Translations under genes and position numbers: made by a program | The notes under the pieces: model-generated | Database searches by the model: none | Told to the model about the DNA's origin: nothing | What the model saw: only the letters and a program-made list of their open reading frames with translations | From: Nonomuraea gerenzanensis | GTDB lineage: Bacteria; Actinomycetota; Actinomycetes; Streptosporangiales; Streptosporangiaceae | Assembly: GCF_020215645.1 (NCBI RefSeq) | Contig: NZ_CP084058.1 | Coordinates: 3,162,001-3,226,000, forward strand | Direction: 5' to 3' | Length of the DNA stretch: 64,000 nt | Shown: piece by piece, positions 8,401 through 16,395 of the stretch | How positions within the stretch are numbered: position 1 is the stretch's first letter | Layout of the letters: each line of letters starts with the position of its first letter

Positions 8401-9234
8401 TCGGCGCAGGAGATCGCCGACGCCTTCGACGCGGTGGCGCACGGGCTGGTCCGCGACTGGAACGCCAGGAGGCGGCCGGAGCTCTGCTCCGATCTGGACT
8501 CGGGCGCCTATCTGCGGGGCGAGCTGCGCGGGAAGTTCGACGAGCGGGGCAGGTTGCGCGCCCTGGCGGAGGCGAACGGGCTGCTGCACCCGGATCGGCA
8601 CTGGATCGCCTTCGGGGACGAACAGCACCCCCAGGTCCTGCCGAACCCGCTCGCCATGGCCGCGGGGCAGGTCGTCGCGCACTACGACGTCCAGCACCTG
8701 CGCGGGCTGACCCATGGCGACCTGCACCAGGGCAACATCCTCATCCCGCGCACCCGTGAAGGAGAGCTGCTGCCCCAGCAGTACAGGCTCGTCGATCTGA
8801 CCACGTTCGACAGGAGCGCGCCCCTGACCCGGGACCGGGCCATGCTCCTGCTCTCCGTCGTCGCCGGGCACCCGCCGCAGGACGCGCACGCCGAGGAGGA
8901 CCTGTTCGGCCTGATCGTGCTGGGCAAGGGGCGCCACGACCTCTTCGCGGCGCTGACGCGCACGGCCCGCGATCCCGGGGCCCAGCTGGTCGCCGACGGT
9001 TTCCGCGACGAGTGGCTGACCCAGCTGCTGCTGTCGCTGCAGGCCGCCGCGCTGCTGCACTGCTCGTTCGGCAACCTGGACGAGCGGCTGCGCTGGTGGT
9101 TCTTCCGGCTGGCCGCCCGGTGCGGCGCGGAATACCTCCGGTCCGTCAACGCGTGGCGACCGCCCGCCCGCAGCGTGCCCTTGCTCGCGCTCGCGGACGT
9201 GCGCGGCTTTCTGACGCCGCCCGCGCATCCGTGA
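5407..9234 (+). CDS. STAND NTPase-TPR protein fused to a kinase-like (TCAD9-type) domain
   Basis: A 1275-residue fusion. Residues 20-300 are an AfsR/LAL-type STAND NTPase: Walker A GIGGVGKS (51-58), Walker B LLIIDSC (121-127), LATSRQS (151-157) and GIPLAIELAA (221-230). Residues of about 330-710 are helical TPR-like repeats. There is no BTAD, LuxR or other DNA-binding domain. Residues of about 716-870 (VVQVAGAFGFE, then LLVKVNGKRVIRRLS) resemble the CATRA module I recall from actinomycete NTPase conflict systems. The C-terminus is a kinase-like fold: VVAK lysine K932, catalytic loop HGDLHQGN (1103-1110) and metal aspartate in LVDL (D1130), matching the predicted kinase TCAD9. I infer a signal-gated switch whose output is phosphotransfer or nucleotidyl transfer. 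GTG 5407 is used; ATG 5428 (MVNQHSRRHGNLHSELTTFVGR) is an equally good start. Confidence 0.75.
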   Translation: MTNIGDPMVNQHSRRHGNLHSELTTFVGRARLLANLKRHLGGSRLVTVTGIGGVGKSRTVLHLAHQVRPHYPDGVWFADLASLQDAGMVKHTIAYALGIADQSSRAESESLSEWVGRRNMLLIIDSCEHLIHSCAELVHELLEAAPHLKVLATSRQSLHLPYEHVVPVPPLQVPGDDPGESLFANESVRLFAARAVAGVPDFALDGDNIAPVAELCRRLDGIPLAIELAAVRLRALSVEQILGLLADRFSLLAGASRTALPRHQTLRATINWSHELCEPPERLLWARLSVFAGDFQLDAARFVCSDERLPPEHVPALLGELVEKSILLFKNDRDGGRYRLIDTLAEYGAESLAQLGQSEQLRRRHLEYYLSLAQRSEDAWSGARQIYWFVRMRQERENVRVALDHALKSAGRQVLALRLLSSLWFMWVCCGFAREGRLYLERALEANPAVSRERCKALWVLSYVKSAQGDSAGALAAAERCNAEAVEIGDWRAVILASKMQGTAALLQGDLQKASALLGMAIKFNGETRELNPGLLPAIVEQSIVLTAQGELSEAESLLQDCLQLCEECGELWVSSHAHWVLADNRLATERLDEALFSVRQSLRIKRDFHDTLGTLLALETAARIFVALRHLPVAARLLGALQDNWRTVGSPQMGAGWMAGQHDTCVQECRRQLGELAYKDAFEEGARLDLAEATALALGERDVLDSTALEIRVTDGDDDAFAKVEDAVVQVAGAFGFEVPTADRARDDRYVMRSRAGSTDRPVDERLEELFHALHDESPRGERAWSGVVRALVAALEEVNRAAVLVEQTLLVKVNGKRVIRRLSAAEQAYLDNHRVLLNDPAALLHELDQLEADGRPVPFRRAVHDDRELMLAHLGEPAARALAGLADRDFEVSVSTPLWVRSGHTESRLLALIVKPPPGSDERTSKVVAKTCPPGPPSREPAQHDRAWRESPVRFRKEHLVRLKQFSPPMEGGGHVLLMDVAGGGFATTCQLAELESAQEIADAFDAVAHGLVRDWNARRRPELCSDLDSGAYLRGELRGKFDERGRLRALAEANGLLHPDRHWIAFGDEQHPQVLPNPLAMAAGQVVAHYDVQHLRGLTHGDLHQGNILIPRTREGELLPQQYRLVDLTTFDRSAPLTRDRAMLLLSVVAGHPPQDAHAEEDLFGLIVLGKGRHDLFAALTRTARDPGAQLVADGFRDEWLTQLLLSLQAAALLHCSFGNLDERLRWWFFRLAARCGAEYLRSVNAWRPPARSVPLLALADVRGFLTPPAHP

Positions 9235-9312
9235 CGGAAATCAGTCGAACGCGCAGGACGGGGTAGAAACCGCCACATCACAAGGTCTACGGTGACCCGC
9301 GAAGGAGGCACC

Positions 9313-10233
9313 ATGGCCACCCCCACCAGGCCGGTCACACCCGGCCCCGCCAAGGGAGCGCGAGACGACACGCGACTGGCGCTCCTGTTCATCCTTCCCG
9401 CGCTCATCGGCTTCCTGGTCTTCCTGCTCTGGCCGACGCTGCGGGGCATCTACCTCAGCTTCACCAAGTTCAACCTGCTCACCCCCGCCCGCTGGACGGG
9501 CCTGGACAACTACGTGCGCATGGCGCAGGACCCGGTGTTCTGGAACGCGCTGGGCGTGACCGTGTACTACGTGGTCGTCAACATCGCCGTCCAGACCGCG
9601 CTGGCGCTGGTCATCGCGGTGCTGATGCAGCGGCTGACGCGCCGGACCTGGCTGCGCGGGATGGTGCTGACGCCGTACCTGGTCTCGAACGTGGTCGCGG
9701 CGCTGGTCTTCCTGTGGATCCTCGACTACCAGCTCGGCATCGGCAACAAGGTGCTGGAGCTGGCCGGAGTGGGGCGGATCGCGTTCCTGTCCGACTCCGC
9801 GTGGGTCATCCCGACCATCGCGCTGATCAACGTCTGGCGGCACGTCGGCTACACCGCGCTGCTCATCTTCGCCGGGCTCCAGACGATCCCCGCCACCCTG
9901 TACGAGGCCGGCCGCATGGACGGCGCCAGTGAGCCGCGCATGTTCCGCAGCATCACGCTACCGCTGCTGCGGCCCGTGATGGCGGTGGTGCTGATCATCA
10001 GCGTGGTCGGCTCGTTCCAGGTGTTCGACACCGTCGCGATCGCGACCAGGGGCGGGCCTGTCGACTCCTCCAGGGTGCTGCAGTACTACATCTACGAGGC
10101 CGCCTTCAACCGCTTCCAGTTCGGCTACGCCTCGGCGATGTCCGTGGCGCTGCTGGTCGTTCTCATGATCATCACGTTCGTGCAGTACCGGCTCACCCGG
10201 GCCGGCACCTCCGACCTGGCCGCGGGAGGGTGA
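9313..10233 (+). CDS. Carbohydrate ABC transporter permease, MalF type
   Basis: A 306-residue membrane protein with six predicted helices, starting LALLFILPALIGFLVFLLWPTL. The cytoplasmic EAA loop reads YEAGRMDGASEPRMFRSITLPLL, where EA...DGA......ItlP is the CUT1 signature that contacts the ATPase. A very good ribosome site (AAGGAGG, 9302-9308) precedes ATG 9313. First gene of a permease-permease-binding protein operon; no ATPase gene follows, so a shared MsiK/MsmK-type ATPase elsewhere is presumed. The 78-base upstream gap shows no obvious operator. Confidence 0.92.
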   Translation: MATPTRPVTPGPAKGARDDTRLALLFILPALIGFLVFLLWPTLRGIYLSFTKFNLLTPARWTGLDNYVRMAQDPVFWNALGVTVYYVVVNIAVQTALALVIAVLMQRLTRRTWLRGMVLTPYLVSNVVAALVFLWILDYQLGIGNKVLELAGVGRIAFLSDSAWVIPTIALINVWRHVGYTALLIFAGLQTIPATLYEAGRMDGASEPRMFRSITLPLLRPVMAVVLIISVVGSFQVFDTVAIATRGGPVDSSRVLQYYIYEAAFNRFQFGYASAMSVALLVVLMIITFVQYRLTRAGTSDLAAGG

Positions 10234-10234
10234 G

Positions 10235-11176
10235 ATGGCGACCGTGACGGCGCCCGCCGCGAGCGACGCCCGGCAGACCGGCCCCAAGCCGCCGCCGAAG
10301 CCCCGGTTCGGCGTGGGCCGTGCCCTGGGCTGGGCGTTCATGATCCTGGTGATGATCGTCAGCCTGTTCCCGTTCTACTGGATCCTGCGTACCGCGCTGT
10401 CCGACAACAACGCGCTCTACGCGGGCGGCGACAGTCTGCTGCCCGTGCAGTTCTCGTGGGGCGGCTTCGAGCGCGTCTTCGGCATCCAGACCGGTCAGGA
10501 GGCCATCGACGCGGGCGGCGCCGGGCAGCCGATCGCGTTCTGGCGCTACCTGCTCAACTCCGTGCTGGTCGCCACGATGGTCACCGCCGGGCAGGTGTTC
10601 TTCTCCGCGATGGCCGCCTACGCCTTCGCCCGGCTGCGCTGGCGGCACCGCGAGCAGGTCTTCGCCGTCTTCCTGGCCGGCTTGATGATCCCGGCGATCT
10701 TCACGTTGCTGCCGAACTTCGTGCTCATCAAGGAGCTCGGCCTGGTGGACACCGTGCTCGGCATCGCGCTGCCCAGCATGCTGATGACGCCGTTCGCGGT
10801 GTTCTTCCTGCGGCAGTTCTTCCTCGGCATCTCGCGCGAGGTGGAGGAGGCCGCGATGGTCGAGGGCGCCTCGAAGACGCGGATCTTCTTCCGGCTGATC
10901 CTGCCGATCTCGGCGGCGCCGATCTCGACGCTGTCGATCCTGACCTACATCACCTCCTGGAACGAGTACTTCTGGCCGCTCATGGTCAGCTACACCGACA
11001 GGTCGCGGGTGCTGACCGTGGCGCTCGGCGTGTTCAAGTCGCAGAAGCCGCAGGCGGGCCCCGACTGGGCGGGCCTGATGGCGGCCACGCTGGTGGCGGC
11101 GCTGCCGATGTTGCTGCTGTTCCTCGTCTTCGCCCGCCGCATCGTCAACTCCATCGGCTTCAGCGGGATCAAGTGA
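10235..11176 (+). CDS. Carbohydrate ABC transporter permease, MalG type
   Basis: A 313-residue partner permease with six helices (WAFMILVMIVSLFPFYWILRTA first). The EAA loop EEAAMVEGASKTRIFFRLILP matches CUT1 permeases. It begins one base after the stop of the MalF-type gene and its stop shares a base with the start of the binding-protein gene, so all three are translationally linked. An insertion of about 25 residues rich in G, Q and A (GIQTGQEAIDAGGAGQPIAF) lies in the periplasmic loop before the conserved WRYLLNSV, as in several actinomycete MalG proteins. Confidence 0.92.
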   Translation: MATVTAPAASDARQTGPKPPPKPRFGVGRALGWAFMILVMIVSLFPFYWILRTALSDNNALYAGGDSLLPVQFSWGGFERVFGIQTGQEAIDAGGAGQPIAFWRYLLNSVLVATMVTAGQVFFSAMAAYAFARLRWRHREQVFAVFLAGLMIPAIFTLLPNFVLIKELGLVDTVLGIALPSMLMTPFAVFFLRQFFLGISREVEEAAMVEGASKTRIFFRLILPISAAPISTLSILTYITSWNEYFWPLMVSYTDRSRVLTVALGVFKSQKPQAGPDWAGLMAATLVAALPMLLLFLVFARRIVNSIGFSGIK

Positions 11177-12537
11177 TGCTCAGACGACTCTTGCTGACCG
11201 CGCTCCTGCTGACCACCGCCGCCTGCGGCGGAGTCGGGAGCGGCGGCACCACCGGCACCATCGAGTACTGGCTGTGGGACTCCTCCCAGCAGCCCGGCTA
11301 CCAGAAGTGCGCGGACGCCTTCCAGCGGCAGAACCCCGGCCTGCGCATCCACATCTCCCAGTACGGCTGGGACGACTACTGGTCCAAGCTGACCGCCAGC
11401 TTCATCGCCGACACCGCCCCCGACGTCTTCACCGACCAGCTCGCCAAGTTCCCCCAGTTCGTCGACCTGCAGGTGCTGCGCCCGCTCGACGACCTCGGCC
11501 CCACTAGCGACATCAAGGACTCCGACTACCAGGAGGGCCTGGCCGAGCTGTGGAAGGGCAAGGACGGCAAGCGGTACGGCGCCCCCAAGGACTGGGACAC
11601 CATCGCCGTCTTCTACGACACCGCCGCGGTCAGAGCCGCCGGCATCGACCCGGCCACGCTGGACGAGCTGACCTGGAACCCGCGCGACGGCGGCACCTTC
11701 GAGCGGACGATCGCACACCTGACCATCGACCAGAACGGCGTGCGCGGAGACGAGCCCGGCTTCGACAGGACCAGGGTCAAGACGTACGGGCTGGCCGCGA
11801 ACGGCGGCGGGGGCGACAACTGGGGGCAGACCCAGTGGTCGGCGTTCACCGGCAGCGCGGGCTGGCAGGCCACCGACAAGAACCCCTGGGGCGCCCGCTT
11901 CAACCTGGACGACCCGGTCGTGCAGGACACCCTGAACTGGTACTTCGGCCTGGTGCGCAAGGGCTACATGGCCAGCTTCGCCGCCATCGGCGGCAGGAAC
12001 GCGATCACCCCTGACACGCAGATCCAGTCCGGCATCGCCGCGATGGGCCTGTCGGGCTCGTGGACGATCTCGTCCTTCACCAAGCTCACCGACGCCGCGG
12101 GCAGGAAGCTGGACATCGGCGTCGCGCCCACCCCGATCGGCCCGATCGGCAAGCGGGCCTCGATGTTCAACGGCCTGGCCGACTCCATCACGACGTTCTC
12201 CAAGCAGCCGGAGAACGCGGCGAAGTGGGTGAAGTTCCTGTCCGGGGAGCAGTGCCAGAACATCATCGGCGAGTCGGGCGTCGTCTTCCCCGCCCGGCCG
12301 GCGGGCACCGAGCTGGCCATCCGGTACAACGAGAAGGAGCGGGGCCTGGACGTGTCGGCGTTCACCGACCACATCAGGAACCGCACCACGTTCCCGCTGC
12401 CGGTGACCTCCAACGCGGCCGACGTCACCGCGCTGATGACGCCCGCGCTGGAGGCGATCTTCCTCGGTGAGGCCCCGGCCGCCTCACTCACCCGCCTCAA
12501 CGCGCAACTCAACCAGCTCTTCGAAGTGGCCGGCTGA
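11176..12537 (+). CDS. Sugar ABC transporter substrate-binding lipoprotein
   Basis: A 453-residue extracellular solute-binding protein of family 1. MLRRLLLTALLLTTAACGG is a signal peptide ending in a lipobox (TAAC, lipidated Cys 17). The mature protein opens IEYWLWDSSQQPGYQKCADAFQ and keeps the family pattern PDVFTD, TIAVFYDT and GIAAMGLSGSW. Aromatic residues are abundant, as expected for oligosaccharide binding. ATG 11176 overlaps the MalG stop. The convergent secreted GH16 glucanase suggests beta-glucan oligosaccharides as substrate, which is an inference from context only. Confidence 0.92.
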   Translation: MLRRLLLTALLLTTAACGGVGSGGTTGTIEYWLWDSSQQPGYQKCADAFQRQNPGLRIHISQYGWDDYWSKLTASFIADTAPDVFTDQLAKFPQFVDLQVLRPLDDLGPTSDIKDSDYQEGLAELWKGKDGKRYGAPKDWDTIAVFYDTAAVRAAGIDPATLDELTWNPRDGGTFERTIAHLTIDQNGVRGDEPGFDRTRVKTYGLAANGGGGDNWGQTQWSAFTGSAGWQATDKNPWGARFNLDDPVVQDTLNWYFGLVRKGYMASFAAIGGRNAITPDTQIQSGIAAMGLSGSWTISSFTKLTDAAGRKLDIGVAPTPIGPIGKRASMFNGLADSITTFSKQPENAAKWVKFLSGEQCQNIIGESGVVFPARPAGTELAIRYNEKERGLDVSAFTDHIRNRTTFPLPVTSNAADVTALMTPALEAIFLGEAPAASLTRLNAQLNQLFEVAG

Positions 12538-12568
12538 GAACGCGCTCTCTCAGGTGGATGGTGATGCG

Positions 12569-12608
12569 GAGAACGCCCGCCGGGGTTGTCGCCCCGGCGG
12601 GCGTTCTC
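12569..12608. terminator. Perfect 17-bp bidirectional hairpin
   Basis: The arms 12569-12585 (GAGAACGCCCGCCGGGG) and 12592-12608 are perfect complements around a six-base loop TTGTCG. It fills the gap between the rightward transporter operon (ends 12537) and the leftward glucanase gene (ends 12612), so it can terminate both. Confidence 0.85.
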
Positions 12609-12611
12609 ATG

Positions 12612-13850
12612 TCAGGAGCGGGTCCACCGCTGGTTGGCGCCGCCCGAGCAGTCCCAGATCTGCAGCCGGGTGCCGTTGGCCGAGCTGACCCCGGTCGCGT
12701 CCAGGCATCTGCCGGACTGCGGGTTGACGATCTGCCCCGTGCCCTCGAACGTCCATCGTTGCGCGCCGGTGCCGTTGCAGTCGTAGAGCTGCACCTGGGC
12801 CCCGTTGGCGGTGGCGCCGCCGGTCACGTCCATGCACTTGCCGAGCGCCCGCACGGAGCCGTCGGCGTTCCAGGTCCAGCTCTGCGCGGCGGTGCCGTTG
12901 CAGTCCCAGAGCTGGACGGCGGTGCCGTTGGCGGGGTTGGCGCCCGCGACGTCCACGCACTTGCCGCCGTAGCCGGTGATCCGGCCGCCGGTGCCGCTGG
13001 TGGGCGGGGCGTAGACGCGCACGTAGTCGACGGTCAGGGCCTGCGGGAACGTGGTGGTGGCGTCGGGGTAGCCCGGCCAGTGGCCGCCCACCGCCACGTT
13101 CATGATCATGAAGAACGGGTGGTCGAAGACCCATCGGTTGCCGCCCAGGTCGGCCGGGGTGCGGCGCTGGTACTCCACGCCGTCGACGTACCAGATGATC
13201 AGGTTGGGCGACCAGTCCACGGCGAAGGTGTGGAAGGCGTCGGCGAAGGGGCTGCCGATGGTGTAGCCGGCGCCGATGCCGCCGGCACCGGAGTAGCCGG
13301 GCCCGTGCAGCGTGCCGTGCACGGTGTTGGGCTCGCGGCCGATGTTCTCCATGATGTCGATCTCGCCGCTGTTGGGCCAGCCGACCGAGCCGAGGTCGTT
13401 GCCGAGCATCCAGAACGCCGGCCAGATGCCCTGCCCGCGCGGCAGCTTCATGCGTGCCTCGAAGCGCCCGTAGGCTCGGGTGAAGGTGGCGGAGGTGAGC
13501 AGGCGGGCGGAGGTGTACTGGCAGGTGCCGTAGTGGCACTGGTAGCCGGACGGGTTCTCGCGGCGGGCGGTGATCACGAGGTTGCCCGCGCCGTCCATGG
13601 CGGCGTTGCGGGTGCTGCTGGTGTAGTACTGCTGCTCGTTGTTGCCCCAGCCGCTGCCGCCGATGTCGAAGCGCCACTTCGACTGGTCGACGGCGCTGCC
13701 CGCGGCTCCGTTGAACTCATCGGACCAGACCAGCGGGCCGGGGGCGGGGGCGGCGCTCGCGGTGCCGGCCAGGGGGGCGAGCAGGGCGATGACCGTGGCC
13801 AGGGCGGCGCCCAGGGCGAGTAACGGTCGGGGGTGGGGGGTGCGTGCCAT
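12612..13850 (-). CDS. Secreted GH16 beta-glucanase with ricin-type CBM13
   Basis: A 412-residue secreted enzyme. A signal peptide ends near ASA (31-33). Residues of about 40-280 are a GH16 jelly roll with the catalytic EIDIME (163-168) typical of endo-1,3-beta- or 1,3-1,4-beta-glucanases; WPAFWMLG and the HTFAVDW strand are also present. A short SGTGG linker leads to a ricin B/CBM13 domain with three repeats ending QSWTW, QRWTF and QRWT. It should cut beta-glucan outside the cell, and the convergent ABC importer could take up the products. A 14-bp LacI-type palindrome lies 72 bases upstream of the start. Confidence 0.93.
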   Translation of the reverse strand: MARTPHPRPLLALGAALATVIALLAPLAGTASAAPAPGPLVWSDEFNGAAGSAVDQSKWRFDIGGSGWGNNEQQYYTSSTRNAAMDGAGNLVITARRENPSGYQCHYGTCQYTSARLLTSATFTRAYGRFEARMKLPRGQGIWPAFWMLGNDLGSVGWPNSGEIDIMENIGREPNTVHGTLHGPGYSGAGGIGAGYTIGSPFADAFHTFAVDWSPNLIIWYVDGVEYQRRTPADLGGNRWVFDHPFFMIMNVAVGGHWPGYPDATTTFPQALTVDYVRVYAPPTSGTGGRITGYGGKCVDVAGANPANGTAVQLWDCNGTAAQSWTWNADGSVRALGKCMDVTGGATANGAQVQLYDCNGTGAQRWTFEGTGQIVNPQSGRCLDATGVSSANGTRLQIWDCSGGANQRWTRS

Positions 13851-13921
13851 GGGGGTTACCTCATCGGGTCCATGGATGGAGATTTACCAGGTACCTTCCG
13901 GCAAGGTGATGGGTGCTGTCA

Positions 13922-13935
13922 AGAGAGCGCTCTCT
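13922..13935. promoter_or_regulatory. LacI-type operator upstream of GH16 gene
   Basis: AGAGAGCGCTCTCT is a perfect 14-bp palindrome with the central GCGC and GAGCGCTC core seen in actinomycete CebR/LacI-family operators that repress glycosidase genes. It lies 72 bases ahead of the GH16 start. No LacI gene is in the window, so the regulator would be encoded elsewhere. Confidence 0.6.
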
Positions 13936-14000
13936 CGCATTGACGGGGAGGGGCCGCGCTTTTCTACGCGGGGTTTTCTCAAGGGGAGGCGGGATGGCTC

Positions 14001-16214
14001 TCAAGGGGAGGCGGGGCCCAGGCTCCATCCGGTGATCTTGCCTTTGACGTCTCCGGCGGCCAGCCATGATTCGCCTTCGTCCTCAGTGATCACCACCGAG
14101 TAGACGCGCCCGCCGGGCGACCTCAGCGGGTCGCCGACCAGCTTGCCGGAGCGCAGGTCCCACACGCGGACGGTGCCGTCGAAACTGCCCGAGGCGACGA
14201 CGGCGCGGCCCTTCACCCTGCCCACCGCCAGGCAGGCCACCTCAGCGGTGTGGCCCGAGAACGAGGTCAGCTCCTTGCCGTCCCGCAGATCCCAGACCCG
14301 GACGATCCGGTCGGAGCCGCCGCTGATGCCCACCGGCGTGCCGTCCATCACGGCGGTCGCCACGGCGAAGACGTCGTTGCCGTGGTTGCGGAAGGTGGCG
14401 CCCTTGGCGCCGGTCTCCAGGCTCCACACCTGCGCGGTGTCGTTGGCCGAGGCGGTCACCGCGTACGGACGGCCGTCGGAGGTGCCGGTGGCGATCCCGA
14501 AGATGGGGTCGCCGCCGGGCGCCTTGGGCTGGGGGCCTGCGTTCTTGCCCGTCGCGGGGTCCCACACGTGCAGCTTCCCGGCCGCGTCGCCGCTGACCAG
14601 GACCGTCCTGCCGGACACCTGGGCGGGGGCGAGCGCGTACACCATCGCCTGATGGCCCTTGTAGACGGGGCCGAGCGGCTCGTCGCCCTGCGCGGCCGAG
14701 GCGAGCACCCCGCCGTTCTGCAGCCGTCTGAACGTGGCCGCCTTGCCGTCCACCTCGCCGACGTCGATGGCGGCGTCCTTCTGCTCGCCGTCACGGGAGT
14801 TCCTGAGCGTGGCGAGCTCCGCAGGCGGCGTGCCGAACTTCCACGCCTTGGCCACGCCCTTGGTGCTGCCCGCCAGCACCACGCGCTGCCCCTCGTGCGT
14901 GGTCACCACCACGGTGTTGACCTCGCCGCCGAGGGCCACCTCGCCCAGGCGTTCGCCGTACGGGCGGGCGGTGGCGGGGGTGGGGGGCTGTGACGTCGGG
15001 CCCTGCGTCGTGCTGGTCGTGGCCGGAGGGCGGGCCGTCGTCGGCGGGGTGGTCTCGCCCGTGCGCAGGGCCACCACGATCACGCTGATGAGCACCGCGA
15101 CGGAGGTGGCCGCGCCCACCACCAGGAGCCTGGACCGTCTGCGGCCCTCCGGCGGCGCCTCACCGGCGGACGGGGGCGTGAGGGACGAGGCCGTCCAGGC
15201 GTTCGCCGGGCCGGGCTGGGAAGCGCCGGCGGCGGGGAAGGCTCCGCTGTGCGGAGAGCCGGGCGCGGGAATTCCGGACGATGGTGCCGAGGTGTGCGGC
15301 GCCGAGGTGTGCGGCGCTGACGTGTGCGGGGCTGCTCCTGGAGTGGCCGCGGTGTGCGGGGGCGCGGATGGGCGGGCGGCGGAGCCTGCTGCGCCGATGG
15401 GCCTGGTCACCGTGGTCTGGTCGTGGCCGATGAGCAGGTTCAAGGCCTCGTCCGCCGTCGGGCGTTCCTGCGGCGTCTTGGCCAGGCAGCGGATGAGCAG
15501 GCCGCGCAGCGGCTCGGGCACGCCGTCCAGATCCGGCTGGGCGTGCAGGATGCGGTACATCACCGCGGGCATGGTGTCGCGCCCGAAGGAGGGACGGCCG
15601 GTGGCGGCGAACCCCACGGTCACCGCCCAGCTGAACACGTCGGACGCGGGCTGCGCGGGCTCACCGGCGATGACCTCCGGCGCCATGTAAGCGGGGGTGC
15701 CCACGGAGCCGCCGGTGACGGTCATGTCGATCGCGCGCGCGATCCCGAAGTCGATCACCCGGGGGCCGTCGGAGCCCAGCAGCACGTTCGACGGCTTGAA
15801 GTCGCGGTGCACGACCCCGGCCCGGTGGATGGCCGCCAGCGCGGTGGCCGTGCTCACGGCGATGCGGTCGAGCGCCCCCTTCGACCGGGGCCCGTTCTGG
15901 CGCACGGAGTCGTCCAGCGACGGGCCGTCGATGAACTCCGAGACGATGTAGGGCCTGTCGCCGTCCACCGCCACGTCCAGCACCCGCGCCGTGCAGAACG
16001 CCGCCACCCGCATGGCCGCGTCGACCTCGCGCAGGAAGCGCTCGCGTGCCTCGGTCATCCCCGCCAGCCTGGCGTGCAGGACCTTGATCGCCACCTGCTC
16101 GCCGGATGGGTCCTCGGCCAGATAGACCACGCCCTGCCCGCCCTCGCCGAGGCCGCCGATGATGCGGTAGTCACCCAACCGGGTCGGCTCGCCGGTGTTC
16201 AGGGGGCGGAACAT
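14001..16214 (-). CDS. Membrane Ser/Thr protein kinase with WD40-like sensor
   Basis: A 737-residue transmembrane kinase. Residues 15-265 are a Hanks-type catalytic domain: glycine loop GLGEGGQGVV, lysine K44 (VAIK), HRDFKPSN (136-143), DFG (155-157) and the APE motif (MAPE). A Pro/Ala/Ser-rich juxtamembrane segment (about 280-355) includes three five-residue repeats around PHTSA. A single membrane helix lies at about 363-383. The outer part (about 430-737) has beta-propeller repeats with GH-WD endings (LHVWDPATGK, VRVWDLRDGK, VRVWDLRSGK), so it probably senses or binds something outside the cell. It is a single gene; the 181 bases upstream hold no other gene. Confidence 0.9.
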   Translation of the reverse strand: MFRPLNTGEPTRLGDYRIIGGLGEGGQGVVYLAEDPSGEQVAIKVLHARLAGMTEARERFLREVDAAMRVAAFCTARVLDVAVDGDRPYIVSEFIDGPSLDDSVRQNGPRSKGALDRIAVSTATALAAIHRAGVVHRDFKPSNVLLGSDGPRVIDFGIARAIDMTVTGGSVGTPAYMAPEVIAGEPAQPASDVFSWAVTVGFAATGRPSFGRDTMPAVMYRILHAQPDLDGVPEPLRGLLIRCLAKTPQERPTADEALNLLIGHDQTTVTRPIGAAGSAARPSAPPHTAATPGAAPHTSAPHTSAPHTSAPSSGIPAPGSPHSGAFPAAGASQPGPANAWTASSLTPPSAGEAPPEGRRRSRLLVVGAATSVAVLISVIVVALRTGETTPPTTARPPATTSTTQGPTSQPPTPATARPYGERLGEVALGGEVNTVVVTTHEGQRVVLAGSTKGVAKAWKFGTPPAELATLRNSRDGEQKDAAIDVGEVDGKAATFRRLQNGGVLASAAQGDEPLGPVYKGHQAMVYALAPAQVSGRTVLVSGDAAGKLHVWDPATGKNAGPQPKAPGGDPIFGIATGTSDGRPYAVTASANDTAQVWSLETGAKGATFRNHGNDVFAVATAVMDGTPVGISGGSDRIVRVWDLRDGKELTSFSGHTAEVACLAVGRVKGRAVVASGSFDGTVRVWDLRSGKLVGDPLRSPGGRVYSVVITEDEGESWLAAGDVKGKITGWSLGPASP
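15286..15330. repeat. 15-bp tandem repeat in kinase linker (3 units)
   Basis: Units of GCCGAGGTGTGCGGC at 15286, 15301 and (two changes plus a final G) 15316. On the coding strand they encode PHTSA repeats in the disordered linker between kinase domain and membrane helix. Copy-number change would keep the frame. Confidence 0.8.
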
Positions 16215-16395
16215 GGTTCTCGACGATACACGTTCGGCAGATCAACGGCGATCCCGCACGTACGCGGTGAAATCGCCGGGAATGTGGCGCTGCCACGGGG
16301 TTGATACGGCACCCGTGCCCGCGCCCCCGCATCCCGCTCTGTGTGCGCGGCTTCTGGGTGCGGGCTCTGCCTGCACGGCCGTGTGCGTGTGGGGT

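Noticed and set aside
12534..12553. CTGAGA/TCTCAG repeat as another LacI operator
   Set aside because: It overlaps the binding-protein stop codon, is not the same motif as the GH16 site and lies beside a much stronger terminator.
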